This document shows positions 1-12,849 of a stretch of DNA of 64,000 nt, piece after piece. Numbering within the stretch: position 1 is the stretch's first letter; each line of letters starts with the position of its first letter. Source of the DNA: Panulirus ornatus (Eukaryota; Arthropoda; Malacostraca; Decapoda; Palinuridae); assembly GCF_036320965.1 (NCBI RefSeq), contig NC_092228.1:16691393-16755392 (forward strand), read 5' to 3'. Below the pieces are notes generated by a model that had not been told where the DNA came from, searched no databases, and saw only the letters and a program-made list of their open reading frames with translations. The translations under genes were made by a program, and so were the position numbers.

Positions 1-1200
1 CGAGCGAGAGAAGAGACGTAACTCCACAGCTTCAATGCTCGAGGGGAACAGAAGGTGTATGATGACGGGGGTCAAACCGAACCAGACGTTCTCTGCTCCT
101 GGCCGTGAGTGATGCATAAACGTATCGCCCAACATCACACTAATCTCGTCGGGCCAATGGACAGTATATGACGCATTTACGTTCCCAGGTCTTCATCTTC
201 CCCCTTCCTCAACCTGGACGAGAGCTGCAGTGCTAACTCAGCTGTCAACCCCCGCAGCGGATGGCGACATGTAGCTGTTAGCTGTGCGTCGTTGTCAGTG
301 TCAGATGTAAGGATGAGGAACAACAGCACAGCAGGGGGGGAGGAGGAGGATGAGGGACTGCGCGCCCTAACGGGCCAAACCTTTAAAGAATTGAGGCAGG
401 TGATCTTGCACGGTAAACTATCGCCCTCGGGGATCTGACAGAGCTGTCCTCCTAATACGCTAATCTGTTCGTCCCCTTTTTTGAAGTGCTATCACCCCAT
501 GTCACATGTGTCACAGGCCACTGTGGTGTGTGTGTGTGTGTGTGCATAATTCCGACATTACTTTTCCCTTGAACGGCCACCAGGGTATGTTATCGATAAC
601 AGAGGTGGAGCAGCTGTGAGAGTGTCCGGCTCTGGAGTCCTTGATACCACAACAGTCCGAAGGTTTGCGCTAGCTGTCAGGCTACGTACATTCGGTCTTT
701 TTCTTTTTTCTTCTTCCCATGTGTCAGAAACGCCTGGGTGACCATGCGAACGCTACCGCAACCGGCCCGTAGCCATGTGGTATCACTCTACTTCCTCCTT
801 TGAGTATAGGATGTAAGTCAACAACGCTACGACTCTCCATGGCAAAAAAAAAAAAATAAAAACCTGCGTTTATAAACCTTCTCCAAAGTGCTGGATGCAC
901 CCAAGGTCTTTCTTCTTTATTTTTCTTTCACTGAATTATCAGGACAAGACTCCAGGTATCTCTGGTCCTGGAGAAGAACACGTAGGCATGCTAACCAACG
1001 GCTTCTTCCAAACAGGTCTACTCGGATGTTATTATACTTTACGACGAGGTCTAATACGTCCCCCCCCTCAGCCCTGAGGGGTGGTGGTGCGTGGTACAGG
1101 TTTATTGCGACACATTCTTCTCACTGCTCGCCCCAGCTCTTAGGGTCGAAGACTACCACCCATACACGAGCATATCTGGGGCTAATTCACCCATCATTTT
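1..1200. other. Unique sequence, no supported gene
   Basis: Mixed-composition single-copy-looking DNA. It holds a short (GT)n run near 525-545 and an A-run near 843-856. An exon-like segment at about 30-104 ends in a GTGAGT donor and has one open frame, but its acceptor lacks a pyrimidine tract, so I do not call it. Confidence 0.5.
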
Positions 1201-1209
1201 CCCAGGGTA

Positions 1210-1380
1210 CTAGCCTCTGTCGCACGTTCCTCCGTGCGTCAAAGTAGACCTTAGCGCACTCATCCACGCAATGGATCCATCGGTCACCACGTCCACTCTT
1301 TGGTACCGAAACCACTCCACTTCCTCCAGGTGCTCCCCAATCATATTCGTACCATCCTTATCTCCCCTCCCATGTTGTAG
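1210..1380 (-). pseudogene. Possible decayed non-LTR retrotransposon (reverse transcriptase C-terminal) fragment
   Basis: On the minus strand a 56-codon open frame ends at a TAG at 1212-1210. Its central part reads EHLEEVEWFRYQRVDVVTDG and continues SIAWMSALR. This resembles the conserved pattern after the catalytic domain of LINE reverse transcriptases, where a 'VxxFxYLG..VT.DG' block is followed by a helix ending in R or I. The Leu-Gly pair expected after the aromatic residues is absent here (RYQR), and the frame is closed by an upstream stop and a downstream TAG, so it can only be a relic. There is no poly(A) tail or target-site duplication that I could recognise. The similarity is from memory of the family and was not searched; a chance frame is the alternative. 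Confidence 0.3.
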
Positions 1381-2700
1381 CTGATTCCCTTACTTTCGTT
1401 TCGTCCTCTCCAACTCCTTTCCACACACTCGCCCAAACTCTGTTGTACACGGCGAGCGCAGTACACGCCGACGGCAATCTCTATTCACATAAATTCTCAA
1501 GATAAAACCAGACGGGTGATGTTCCAGCAATACTTCCACAATCCCACCAAATAAGCAAGAAAGACTAAACAAGCAGGAGGGTTACACGGGTTGCAACGCA
1601 CCAACAAACACGAAGCTCCCTATTCACCCATAGTAAGACTACTGCCCCACTATACACAGGAAATGATTTCAACACAGAACGTGTGGGTCAGAGATGCATC
1701 ACAGCGACGATGCTTGCCCATTCCCCCCCCCAAGTCAAAAGTAATGAGATTCAGGCATTCACATCACGTCACGAGAATAAACTACAACCTCCTTGTCGAG
1801 TTAATTAATTCTCATTAAAGTGGAGGAGTGTGTGTTTGCAATTCGCTGCAGTGCTTGGTGGGTGGTGGTGCCTCGCATATTCTTCTGGAAACCTTTAAGA
1901 TAATAACCACTGAGTTCTCCCTCGACACTTTAAGAGAAAGAGAGAAAGAAAAAAAGATTCTAATACACATCACAACATGAGCATCTTTTCCCAAATGATC
2001 TTTGCAGGTGCTCTACAAACCCATGTTCCTTTGACCTGTCCTCGTGTATCTGGGTTACTCCACACAAGTCCTCGAGGACACTTATATCCCTCCTCCAAGA
2101 CCTTTATCCTTTGTTCTCTTGTCATTCATCCAAATCCTCCTTTTCTCTTCCTCCTCTTCGTCACCCATGCTCCTCTTCCCTCCCGTTCTCCCAAACATGC
2201 TTACCTTTCTCCCTCCTCCTCCTCCACCTACTCCCATCAAACGCACCTTGCCTTCTCTCCCCACAATTCTATTTCCCCCTAAACTCCTACTTGCCACCTC
2301 CTCTTCTTCTTCCTCCTCCTCTACAATGTGCCTTAGTTTCCCTTCTCCTCCAAAACTGTCGAGAGGAAGACAGTGCTGGGAGAGCCAAAGGCCACGTGAG
2401 TGTCACAAAGGAAAATGATCGAAAGTGTCCACAAAATGCCTTGCTCTATGGCGATCACTGAGCACGCCTCAATGCACGGCCGATGGTGTGGTATACCACA
2501 CACAAAATATAACGACATAATCTCACTCAACGCTCGCAAGTAACCTAAATCAAAAAGAAAAATAGAAGAAACAAATATAATTCGTTCAAACTAACAAGCA
2601 GCAACATTACCCTCGGACTGCAGGTGCAGCACCACATTTTCATGAGATGGAATCACCAATTCAGCTTTATTTCTGCAAGAGTGAGCGGCCGGCCATTCTT
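1380..2700. other. Unique and pyrimidine-rich sequence, no supported gene
   Basis: AT/CT-rich DNA. From 2090 to 2360 the + strand is a long C/T-rich stretch with CTC and TCC triplets, which leaves several frames open and produces Ser/Pro/Leu-rich translations with no coding signature. Confidence 0.5.
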
Positions 2701-2719
2701 ATTTACCCAGGGATGTACT

Positions 2720-2720
2720 G

Positions 2721-2776
<56 letters not shown>
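2720..2776. repeat. (GA)n microsatellite
   Basis: Uninterrupted GA dinucleotide tract of about 57 bp. Confidence 0.95.
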
Positions 2777-2778
<2 letters not shown>

Positions 2779-3194
2779 AAGACCCCACCTTTCTACGCCT
2801 TACAATCGCGATCATGCATGAAGACCAAGAGGCAGAATAGAAAGGTGCCCAAAACCCCTCCTCCTAAAGCAGAAGAGGAAAGCCGTCAAATACTCGAGGC
2901 AGACGAAGAAAGCTATGCTAATCCTCAAGTTATCTCTCAGCAGAGCGGCAGCCTCAACTGAACTGAAACCCAGCCGTCAGAGGGAGGGAGTATCAAGAGC
3001 TGACAGCAGTAAGTATGTGGAGCGAGTTTCCTAAACCCTTGGGCACTTTTGAGGCCATCAAGCCAGAAGCCTCAACAGAATATGTTCCAAGTGTCACTCG
3101 AGGCTTCCTAATCCCTCGAGCACACGATGGTTATGAACCCTGGCCCGGCCTTTGACCTGACCCTTGAGGATTCATTAAGCCAAAAAAGGCCACG

Positions 3195-3862
3195 ATGTCA
3201 ATACCCTCAAGGGTCGCGCCCGTCGTGATCAAGGGCCGCCCAGTTACGGTCGCACCGTTGTGCCCAAGGGCCGTACCCACGTCATGATGTGGAATCGCAT
3301 CGTCACTCTTAAGGGCTGTACCGTCGTCATATAAAGGGCCGGTACGTTGTGTGGTACAGGGTCGTACCGGCCTCCTTAAGTGCCGCAGCGTCGTGCCCCA
3401 GGGCCGCAGAGTCATGCCCCAGGGCCGCAGCGTCGTGCCCCTATGCCCAGTGTCGTGCTCCACGGCCGCAGCATCGTGCCCCGAGCCCAGCGTCGTGCTC
3501 CAGGGCCGCAGCGTCGTGCAACGAGTCCAGCGTTGTGCCCCAGGGCCGCAGCGTCGTGCCCCAGTGCCGCAGCGTCGTGCCTCAGGGCCGCAGCATCGTG
3601 CCCCGAGCCCTGCGTCGTGCCCCAGAACCCAGCATCGTGCCCCAGAGCCCAGCGTCGTGCCCCAGGGCCACAGCATCGTGCCCCGATCCCAGCATCGCGC
3701 CCCGGGGCCGCAGCGTCGTGCCCCAGGGCCGCAGCGTCGTGCCCCGAGCCCCGCAGCGTCGTGCCCCAGGGCCGCAGCATCGCGCCCCGGGGCCGCAGGC
3801 GTCGTGCCCCAAGCCCCGCAGCGTCGTGCCCCAAGCCCCGCAGCGTCGTGCCCCAGGGCCGG
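3195..3862 (+). repeat. 21-bp minisatellite, GC-rich degenerate array (family of the 32-kb array)
   Basis: Imperfect ~21-bp units with the core CGTCGTGCCCCAGGGCCGCA, about 25-30 copies with many substitutions and partial units. The first units (3195-3330) read CCGTCGTGATCAAGGGCCG and so link this array to the 32.2-33.2 kb array. Because 21 is a multiple of three, all frames stay open and give 170-200 residue translations rich in Ala, Arg and Pro on both strands. I treat none of these as genes. Confidence 0.85.
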
Positions 3863-4970
3863 GTTCTCGTAACCAAGGAGGTTAATACCAAAGTGTCACT
3901 TTATGGGTGTATCATGCTTGCTTGTGGTGCGCCTGCATTGCGTGCATGTGCGTGCGTTGGACATGCGTTCAGGCATGCGTGCGGTTAGTTCTTGTGGTCA
4001 TTACGTTGGAGCGGAACCTCTGTATGCAACCCCAGGTCGCAGTCACCACAAGCATACGAGACGTACCAGACGTACCACAGTACATCCTGTATATAATAAC
4101 CAGACTCGACACAGTGGGTAAACGGTACTACCCCGCACGTAGTCAACACTGGGAATAGTGAGGGTTTAACGGGGGGGAAACTAGGGAAAGGCCACTACTG
4201 CAACGGGAAACGGATAAAAGGCCACTGATTCAACGGGAAAACAGAATAGGGGGGGGATGGAGGTCACTGCTTCATCCCAAGACACAGAGAAGGGGGGGGG
4301 GGGGTACAAGTTCACCTGGGCACCGAAAAAAAAAAAAAAATACCACTGGTTCACCGCGTAACAGACAAGGCCTCAAGGTCACTGGGTCATCAGAGGTCAA
4401 GGGTATGGATAGGAAGGCAGAGGCAACCATGGGGTTAAGGACTTACATAATGGAGTACACTATTTACGTAAGACGTTCACTGGTGGGAAGCGCAGGAATT
4501 TGGAAGAAGAGAAAAACATATAAAGGAATCAGTGCAGAAACATTCACGACAAGAGAAGTGAAACTGAAAGAGAACAGGTGATGAAAATCAACGGTTAATT
4601 AACGAGCACAACTATGAAATAACTGACGTGAACCAACACCATAAATCTAATGATACAGATTTATGGCAAAATGATGAAAAAAAAATATATATATGATCTA
4701 TTGGGTAATACCTCACGGGCTGTGTACTGGAATGGGAATCCCTGCATTGCCATTGCGAGGGCCAAGCTCTGCTCGACGCTCAGATGAGAAAAGACAAGAG
4801 ACGAGCAACGCATGCGACGCGCGAAACGTAATGAAAGATACGTGAGAGCATCAGGGAAGAGACGGAAGATAATGAACGTTAATTGGGTAACAGAAGGAGA
4901 CAATAATGATGCCGAGAAGAATATATATGACAACGTGTAAACAAAAATGACAAGGAAAGGGATAAAATGG
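3863..4970. other. Low-complexity spacer, no supported gene
   Basis: Holds homopolymer runs (G near 4294-4304, A near 4326-4340) and short degenerate repeats of a 'CACTG..TCA.CGGGAAACAG' type between 4180 and 4400. I see no coding signature. Confidence 0.5.
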
Positions 4971-4975
4971 ATAAT

Positions 4976-6404
4976 AGGCTGCCTTGGCTTCTTCCACCTC
5001 CACCCCAGGCTGTCTTGGCTTCTTCCACCTGTACCCCAGGCTGCCTTGGCTTCTTCCACCTGCACCCCAGGCTGCCTTGGCTTCTTCCACCTGCACCCCA
5101 GGCTGCCTTGGCTTCTTCCACCTGCACCCCAGGCTGCCTTGGTTTCTTCCACCTGCACCCTGGACTGCCTTGGCTTCTTCCACCTGCACCCCAGGCTGTC
5201 TTGGCTTCTTCCACCTGTACCCCAGGCTGCCTTGGCTTCTTCCACCTGCACCCCAGGCTGCCTTGGCTTCTTCCACCTGTACCCCAAGCTGCCTTGGCTT
5301 CTTCCACCTGCACCCCAGGTCGCATTGGCTTCTTCCACCTGCACCCTGGACTGCCTTGGCTTCTTCCATCTCCACCCCAGGCTGCCTGGTTTCTTCCACC
5401 TGCACCCCAGGCTGCTTGTTTCTTCCACCTGCACCCCAGGCTGCCTGGCTTCTTCCACCTGTACCCCAGGCTGCCTTGGCTTCTTCCACCTGCACCCCAG
5501 GCTGCCTTGGCTTCTTCCACCTGCACCCCAGGCTGCCTGGCTTCTTCCACCTGCACCCCAGGCTGCCTTGGCTTCTTCCACCTGTACCCCAGGTTGCCTT
5601 GGCTTCTTCCACCTGAACCCCAGGCTGCCTTGGCTTCTTCCACCTGCACCCTGGACTGCCTTGGCTTCTTCCATCTCCACCCCAGGCTGGATGGCTTCTT
5701 CCACCTGCACCCCAGGCTGCCTTGGCTTCTTCCACCTGCACCCCAGGCTGCCTTGGTTTCTTCCACCTGCACCCCAGGCTGCCTGACTTCTTCCACCTGC
5801 ACCCCAGGCTGCCTTGGATTCTTCCACCTGCATCCCAGGCTGCCTTGGCTTCTTCCACCTATACCCCAGGCTGCCTTGGCTTCTTCCACCTGCACCCCAG
5901 TCTGCCATGGCTTCTTCCACCTGCACCCCAGGCTGCCTTGGCTTCTTCCACCTGCACCCCAGGCTGCCTTGGTTTCTTCCATCTGCACCCCAGGTTGCCT
6001 TGGCTTCTTCCACCTGCACCCCAGGCTGCCTTGGCTTCTTCCACCTGCACCCTGGACTGCCTTGGCTTCTTCCATCTCCACCCCAGGCTGGATGGCTTCT
6101 TCCACCTGCACCCCAGGCTGCCTTGGCTTCTTCCACCTGCACCCCAGGCTGTCTTGACTTCTTCCACCTGTACCTCAGGCTGCCTGGCTTCTTCCACCTG
6201 CACCCCAGGCTGCCTTGGCTTCTTCCACCTGCACCCCAGGCTGCCTTGGCTTCTTCCACCTGCACCCCAGGCTGCCTTGGCTTCTTCCACCTGTCCCCCA
6301 GGCTGCCTTGGCTTCTTCCACCTGTCCCCCAGGCTGTCTGGCTTCTTCCACCTGTACCCCAGGCTGCCTGGCTTCTTCCACCTGTACCCCAGGCTGCCTG
6401 GCTT
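4976..6404. repeat. 31-bp minisatellite, about 46 copies
   Basis: Tandem array of the 31-bp unit containing CTTCTTCCACCTGCACCCCA followed by GGCTGCCTTGG. Most copies differ by a few bases; some lack one or more bases of the CCTTGG segment. As 31 is not a multiple of three, each frame cycles through all phases every 93 bp, and the unit lacks stops in every phase. Six overlapping open frames of up to 534 codons result, including one on the minus strand that continues beyond the array. The open frames are explained by the repeat alone. Confidence 0.95.
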
Positions 6405-6954
6405 CACCTTAATTACGAAGGTGGGAAGGGAAAGCCGTACGGGAGAAGGCATAATAGAGAAGCTCCTTGGGAGCCACTTCGACTCCCGAGTGACCACAGC
6501 AGGTAACACCAAACCCCCCCTCCTTATCCTCCCTTCCCTGCATCAAGGTCACCATCATTAGCTAATACCAAACGCTTCTTGAGCCACGCACATCTCTGCA
6601 TGCTGGTATTCGGCCTCATATAAATACTGGCCAGAATGATCCCATGGAGACTGTAATAATTCCCCGAGCTGCTTGCGTCGAGGGCGAATATGACACGACA
6701 GAGCGCCACTTCGGGTAGAGAGAGAGAGACCTCCTCACCCCCCACAGCCAGCCAGGGTCGAGCGCGAGGTGGATGTGTGTGTGTGTGTGTGTGGTACACC
6801 CAACCGCAGTCCACGGGTAACCGCAATTAGCACCGTGGCCTTCCATTACCCGCAATTAGTAACAGTAACACTAGGTGGATAGCAGTCACTAAGCAGGCGA
6901 AGGAGAAGGGGAAGTCCACACCCACTTCAATCCCCACCACCTTCGACTCCCTCC

Positions 6955-6955
<1 letters not shown>

Positions 6956-7001
<46 letters not shown>
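6956..7001. repeat. (CA)n microsatellite
   Basis: Uninterrupted CA tract of about 45 bp. Confidence 0.95.
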
Positions 7002-7002
<1 letters not shown>

Positions 7003-7067
7003 AATTATCTCTATCGTTTCTTGCCATATCTTCTTCTCCACCCGTCCCGGCCATCCTTGACCCTCAA

Positions 7068-7068
<1 letters not shown>

Positions 7069-7146
<78 letters not shown>
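7069..7146. repeat. (TA)n microsatellite
   Basis: About 78 bp of pure TA. It abuts the interspersed element at 7165-7314. Confidence 0.95.
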
Positions 7147-7151
<5 letters not shown>

Positions 7152-7164
7152 TGGACAATCACAT

Positions 7165-7312
7165 GTTTACCAAATGGCGTCCTAGCTTCGTCTCTTCGAT
7201 GTATATCAACTGACTGCTATATTTCTCTCTTGTGTCTCCCCTGATGATGTGATTATTACATGAAAGTGCACTTGGGAACTTTTCGTGTTTCATTTTCCCC
7301 GTGGACTCATAG

Positions 7313-7314
<2 letters not shown>
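7165..7314 (+). mobile_element. ~150-bp interspersed element in (TA)n, copy 1
   Basis: The block from GTTTACCAAATGGCGTCC to CCCCGTGGACTCATAGGAAT is repeated in inverted orientation at 16301-16448, with roughly 93-95% identity by eye. Both copies touch (TA)n at the 'AGGAATATAT' end; this copy lies between two (TA)n tracts. I see no coding capacity, no terminal inverted repeats and no pol III boxes. A short non-autonomous element, or the conserved core of a larger one, are both possible. Confidence 0.75.

Positions 7315-7393
<79 letters not shown>
7313..7393. repeat. (TA)n microsatellite
   Basis: About 80 bp of pure TA directly following the interspersed element. Confidence 0.95.
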
Positions 7394-7397
<4 letters not shown>

Positions 7398-7925
7398 GGC
7401 CTGAGCATCATCATCTTTCTCTCTTACCTCCTCTGTCAACAAGAGGTGGGACTCGCAACACAGCCAGGTCTGGCTCGCATGCCGAACGCAGAGATAAATC
7501 TTTCATGCCGCTTTGGATGACTGGGATTAACTCTGTGATCACCCGAATAAAACATGACACTGCCATCAAAATTTAACCCCCTTTAAGGACGGGCGGCACG
7601 AACCCTCTGACCCGGAAAGGGTGTGGGGTCAAAGGCCACGTCATCTTACCCATGAGCATAACAGAGACACTGACGTGAGTGAAAGTTAGGTCATCTGGGA
7701 GCAATCGTCACAACAACAACAAAACGACGTACGTACGTACGTGCGGACGGACGACAAGCAGTACAACGGACGCATCAAAACGAATCCTGGAATAAACTTC
7801 TCCTTGACTATAATCACAAAGAGGATGATCAGTGTAATGAATACGATGAAAAAGAAAATGGTAAATATATGATGATACATCCCCATTTTGGCTGCTTCAG
7901 ACAACCCCTATAATGTACGGGAACC

Positions 7926-8968
7926 TTCATCAACGGGTATGTGGTACTGATCAACGGGTATGTGGTACTGATCAACGGGTATGTGGTACTGATCAACGGG
8001 TATGTGGTACTGATCAACGGGTATGTGGTACTGATCAACGGGTATGTGGTACTGGTCAACGGGTATGTGGTACAGATCAACGGGTATGTGGTACAGCTCA
8101 ACGGGTATGTGGTACTGATCAACGGGTATGTGGTACTGATCAACGGGTATGTGGTACAGATCAACGGGTATGTGGTACTGATCAACGGGTATGTGGTACT
8201 GATCAACGGGTATGTGGTACGTATCAACGGGTATGTGGTACTGATCAACGGGTATGTGGTACAGATCAACTGGTATGTGGTACTGATCAACGGGTATGTG
8301 GTACAGATCAACTGGTATGTGGTACTGATCAACGGGTATGTGGTACAGATCAACGGGTATGTGGTACGTATCAACGGGTATGTGGTACTGATCAACGGGT
8401 ATGTGGTACAGATCAACGGGTATGTGGTACGTATCAACGGGTATGTGGTACAGATCAACGGGTATGTGGTACTGATCAACGGGTATGTTGGTACGTATCA
8501 ACGGGTATGTGGTACTGATCAACGGGTATGTGGTACTGATCAACGGGTATGTGGTACTGATCAACGGGTATGTGGTACAGATCAAGAAGTATGTGGTACA
8601 GATCCAGAAGTAAGTGGTACAGATGAGGAACAGGTCTTGATCCAGGGGTACATGGTAGATCCAGTGGTATGTGGTAGAGATCAACAAGTATGTGGTACAG
8701 ATCCACCGATATGTGGTCCAATTCAAAAGTTATGTGGCGGAGATTAACAGTAGTGTGTGACACAGATCAACAGGTGTGTGGCACAGATCAACAGGTGTGT
8801 GTGGCACGGAACAACGGGTGTGTGGCACAGACCAACAGGTGTGTGGCACAGATCCACATGTATGTGTCACAGACCAACAGGTGTGTGTCACAGATCCACA
8901 TGTATGTGTCACAAATCCACATGTGTGTGGCTCAGATTAGCAAGTGTGTGGCACAGATCAACAGGTGT
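7926..8968. repeat. 21-bp minisatellite (CAACGGGTATGTGGTAC type)
   Basis: About 32 near-identical 21-bp units containing TGATCAACGGGTATGTGG run to about 8590. Degenerate units continue to about 8968 with the shifted consensus CAGATCAACAGGTGTGTGG, so one end of the array is homogenised and the other decayed. Variation in good units concentrates at the base after 'GTAC' (CTG, CAG, GTA). The unit length keeps all frames open, giving 200-270 residue heptad-like translations on both strands that are not genes. Confidence 0.95.
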
Positions 8969-9099
8969 GTGTGTGTGTGTGGTAAAGCCCCCCTCTACCA
9001 GCACACCTGGCTCTTCCCTCCTCATGCACCCCACCCTTCCCAACACACACACACACACACCGGAGGTCCATCGGGTCCTAAACTGCTGCCATAAACCAT

Positions 9100-9900
9100 C
9101 AACATAAAACGCCCAAATCCTGCGTCTCTCTCGGGATACTCCCCACACATCCTCCTCCATGACATAACACCACGTAGAAGACGATAGAAATAATAATGAC
9201 CACACACACACGAGACCACTGCCACTAACCACCCAGGCTGGCCGTAACGACCGCCAACCACCCCATTCATAGCCCAAATGGGCCTCTATCCATCAGCGAG
9301 TGTCGCGACACGGCAATTAAACCATCATTACGCTCTGGGGTCCAGGAATGCAGACCCTCACGTGAATGTCACATAAGAACAAAGATCTTGGGCTATGATG
9401 GACCACGGAGGATAATCCCCCTCCCCCCACACACACACACACACACAGACACACACACACGACGTTATCCCTGGGGTACACACACACACACACACACACA
9501 CACACCCGGTTATCCGAAACATCCGCTCGAGACAACGAGGTGTGGTGTCCTTGTCGAACACGGGTAAACAAGAGACGTCGCCGCTTCGCCTGAGCGACAC
9601 GGGGCCCCCTCAGGTCACCGCTGAAGCCGAGTGCCGGTGACGTGACGCAAGTCCCTGCAGGTGAGGTGACGGTGACCGATCACCGGAGAGGGCCAGGTAG
9701 AGCACGGAAGGCCGACCTCCCGTCGGTGGCGACACCGCTCGGTGCAGAGCGGAAGGGCGGGCCATGGAGAGCCCCGGGAGTGACTCGTTGCCACCGACGA
9801 CTTTATTACTATGGGAGATGACCATGGTGGCAGGCGGCCTTCCTCCTCCCTCTCTCTCTCTCACCTTCCCCCTACCCTACCCTAGCCTGACAGGGGTTGG
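9100..9900. other. Unique sequence with short (CA)n tracts, no supported gene
   Basis: Contains (CA)n interruptions at about 9426-9464 and 9478-9506, then GC-rich sequence around 9600-9790 with short 'GGTGACG' repeats. I find no exon with both splice signals. Confidence 0.5.
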
Positions 9901-9904
9901 GTAG

Positions 9905-10730
9905 GGGAGAGTGAAGGGCATCATCATCGCCACCGCCACCACCACCCTACCCCTATATCTCGTCCCTCACCATCTGCCATCGGTGGCCCCGCTAGAGGGA
10001 GGGAGGAAAGGTTTTTACCAGGAGTTTAAGTATCATGTTAAGTTCCCATCCCTTGATGACCACGACGGGCTGCCCAAACCCTCCCACCGCCCTACCTCGT
10101 GTCCAGCTCTCTCGTACCCCTCCTGTTACACTCGTACCCCTCCTCCTCCTCCTCCTCCTCCCCCTCCTCCTTCCCTTCCATTCATCCTCCATGCCCAACA
10201 CCCAACCGGAAAGGCAAAAACTGGCTTAACACAAAAAAAAAGCGCTCTGCGTGCTTCAAACAACAGACTGGAAGAAAATATAAAAGAAGGGTATATCGAC
10301 GAAGTATAGGCCCATGCCAGGATCGGAGACTTGGCGAAACCCAACAACTACTACTGCCTCACAGCACCAAACAAGCACTCCAGTGTTGGCGAATCTCGTA
10401 CACTTCTCCGTCTAGAACCGAGTTCTGCAGCTGAGAGACGCCGTTCCACGCGCTAAGGTTCGACTGAAAAGTTCTACCCTGTGGCAACGCAACGCTACAG
10501 AACAACATACTAAACATTCCCCACTGAGGAAAAAGTAACTGTACCACTCGACATTAAGAAAAAAAAAAAAAATTCCAAATTCCCACTGAGGTAAAAGCAA
10601 CTGTTACTGACGAGACCACAAACACATCCTACCTTATCTAGTGCGTCCACACTGACTTAAAATTATTAGACAACGGCAGAACCACGTATCTCGGAAACCT
10701 TGAACGCATGCGAGAGAGAAAACCTCACAC
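9905..10730. other. Unique and pyrimidine-rich sequence, no supported gene
   Basis: Includes a (CTC)n-like stretch at 10135-10180 and an A-run near 10560-10572. Nothing supports a gene. Confidence 0.5.
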
Positions 10731-10737
10731 AACCCAT

Positions 10738-10740
<3 letters not shown>

Positions 10741-10801
<61 letters not shown>
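10741..10801. repeat. (GA)n microsatellite
   Basis: About 60 bp of pure GA. Confidence 0.95.
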
Positions 10802-10803
<2 letters not shown>

Positions 10804-10924
10804 CCGTTCTCAGCGTTAGAACTAATTTCCAGAACCTATCTGTGCGTCTGAGGACATCTGACACCTGCACACACCATAAAGATGCACAAGTTCCACGGCT
10901 GCTGGATACACACGACCTTTACAT

Positions 10925-11012
10925 ATACAGGTATCAGGGTTAATCACTGCTGCATACAGGTATCAGGGTTAATTACGGTACCATACAGGTATCAGGGTTA
11001 ATTACTGCTACA
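10925..11012 (+). repeat. ~30-bp tandem repeat, three copies
   Basis: Three copies of a unit containing TACAGGTATCAGGGTTAAT followed by a variable CACTGCTGCA-like segment. Confidence 0.85.
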
Positions 11013-11163
11013 GGTAGAGAGGGGTTTGTAAGTCTTCATCCAGGTCGTGAGTCGTTGGGATTCGGGTTAGCATGCTGTTAGGGCGGCACGAGGGGAACAC
11101 CATCTGGTGTTCCAGACGATAACTACACCCCCCCGCCCCCCACCACCACCACCAAAAAAAAAA

Positions 11164-11268
<105 letters not shown>

Positions 11269-12363
11269 AGCTATGACCATACATACAATTAAGAAAGCCT
11301 CTTGACTTAATACACAGTAACTCACTAAGAAACGGTTACGTAATTACAGCTGGCTAATGACCACACGGAATGTACATGGGGGAACCGCTGTACATTTTTC
11401 TTGGAGGGGGGTGGGGGGGGCGCATATATCCAATATGGCTTCCTTCCTTGAGGTACCATCTCGATGAATATGGGCGGGAGGGCGACCTGAGAGTCTAATA
11501 GTTGTACACGATTCTTTCCTTGAAGGCTTCACGATCAGGCTCTTCAACAGGACAGTAAAAGTGACGCGATTTCAATGGCAGTCAAAACGGCCCAGACTCT
11601 TGCGTTGCCCAACGGCCACGAGGCAATCCTGTGACGCAGCCGCCCACCGTGGTCTAGCTAGTGGCGGGGGGGGCACACACAAGCAGCCCGCTCTCGGGAG
11701 TAAAAAATACCGAAGCAATACCTATAGAAGAGAAAGAGAGAGTGAACCAGCACAGCGCCGTAGAGCAGGAAGGTCAAGTGTTTGAAGGTGGATGGGAATT
11801 TTGTTTTTTCCCTTTAACGCTAATTATTCTTGGGGCGTTCACAAGCACTGACCGACGACGACACGACTTTAAACTGAGATTACGGTTTTGACGTGAGGCC
11901 AGATCAATTACCTCCCCCCGATAACGAAGCCATCAACCTCCGCTTACCTCGGACCCCATCCCGCCGTAAAACTGTCGGGATTATGATCCTGCGCAAACAC
12001 TGAAGGCGGAACCATCCAGACAGACAAAGCGCGTCTGTCTGATGTTGTGGGCATGACTGAAGACCGCCGACCACACCTTAACCACGTCGAACTCCATCGG
12101 GGGAGGCGACAAGGGAATACGTACGGCACTCACTCACAAATTTAAGTAAGTGTAGTCACTTAGGCGATGGCACGTGGCTGAATGTCTTGCCTTATGGTCC
12201 CAGTGGCTGGCGCGTCTTGTGTGGTGGTACTACTGGGTCCTGACACATCTTCTGGCGTCTGTAGTGGAACTGGGTGCTTCAAAATCCTGCAGATGCACTC
12301 CTGTCTTTCAAATTGTTCCACGCAATGACACTAAAATCAATCAATTCTACCAAATTTGTTAAA

Positions 12364-12445
<82 letters not shown>
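12364..12445. repeat. (TA)n microsatellite
   Basis: About 82 bp of pure TA. Confidence 0.95.
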
Positions 12446-12447
<2 letters not shown>

Positions 12448-12849
12448 CTATCCATTAAACATTAGCAATTCCTTCAGATACATATAGATTCATCTCACGT
12501 TCTCTCTACGTATATTCGGGCCAATACAACGTCAGTGCCTCCAAGCGACATAAGTACTGCGCCACAAGTAGATTACAAGTGTACCAACATGAGGTCCACA
12601 GTGTGTACCAACATGAGGCTCAAACTGTACCAACTGTGGATCTAAACTACACCACAAGGTAGGTACGAATTTGGACCAACTGTTCCAGGGGTAAAACGCA
12701 ACACCGTCACACAGATTCAGCCAGTTTAACAAGTTAAAACGTATTACACCCAGAGGTTTAGCAACGTCTGCAACCTGTACCACACGGAACCAGCAGTTTA
12801 AGGCAATCATCATCAGCTTCGCCAAACAGCACCAGTGAAAGATTAAACT

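Noticed and set aside
7390..7560. Minus-strand exon ending GAG|GTAAGA with frame LIPVIQSGMKDLSL
   Set aside because: Good donor, but less than half of the third positions are GC and the acceptor is weak; it sits beside mobile-element sequence.
7829..8747. 200-272 codon heptad-repeat frames
   Set aside because: Explained by the 21-bp array; open in several frames on both strands.
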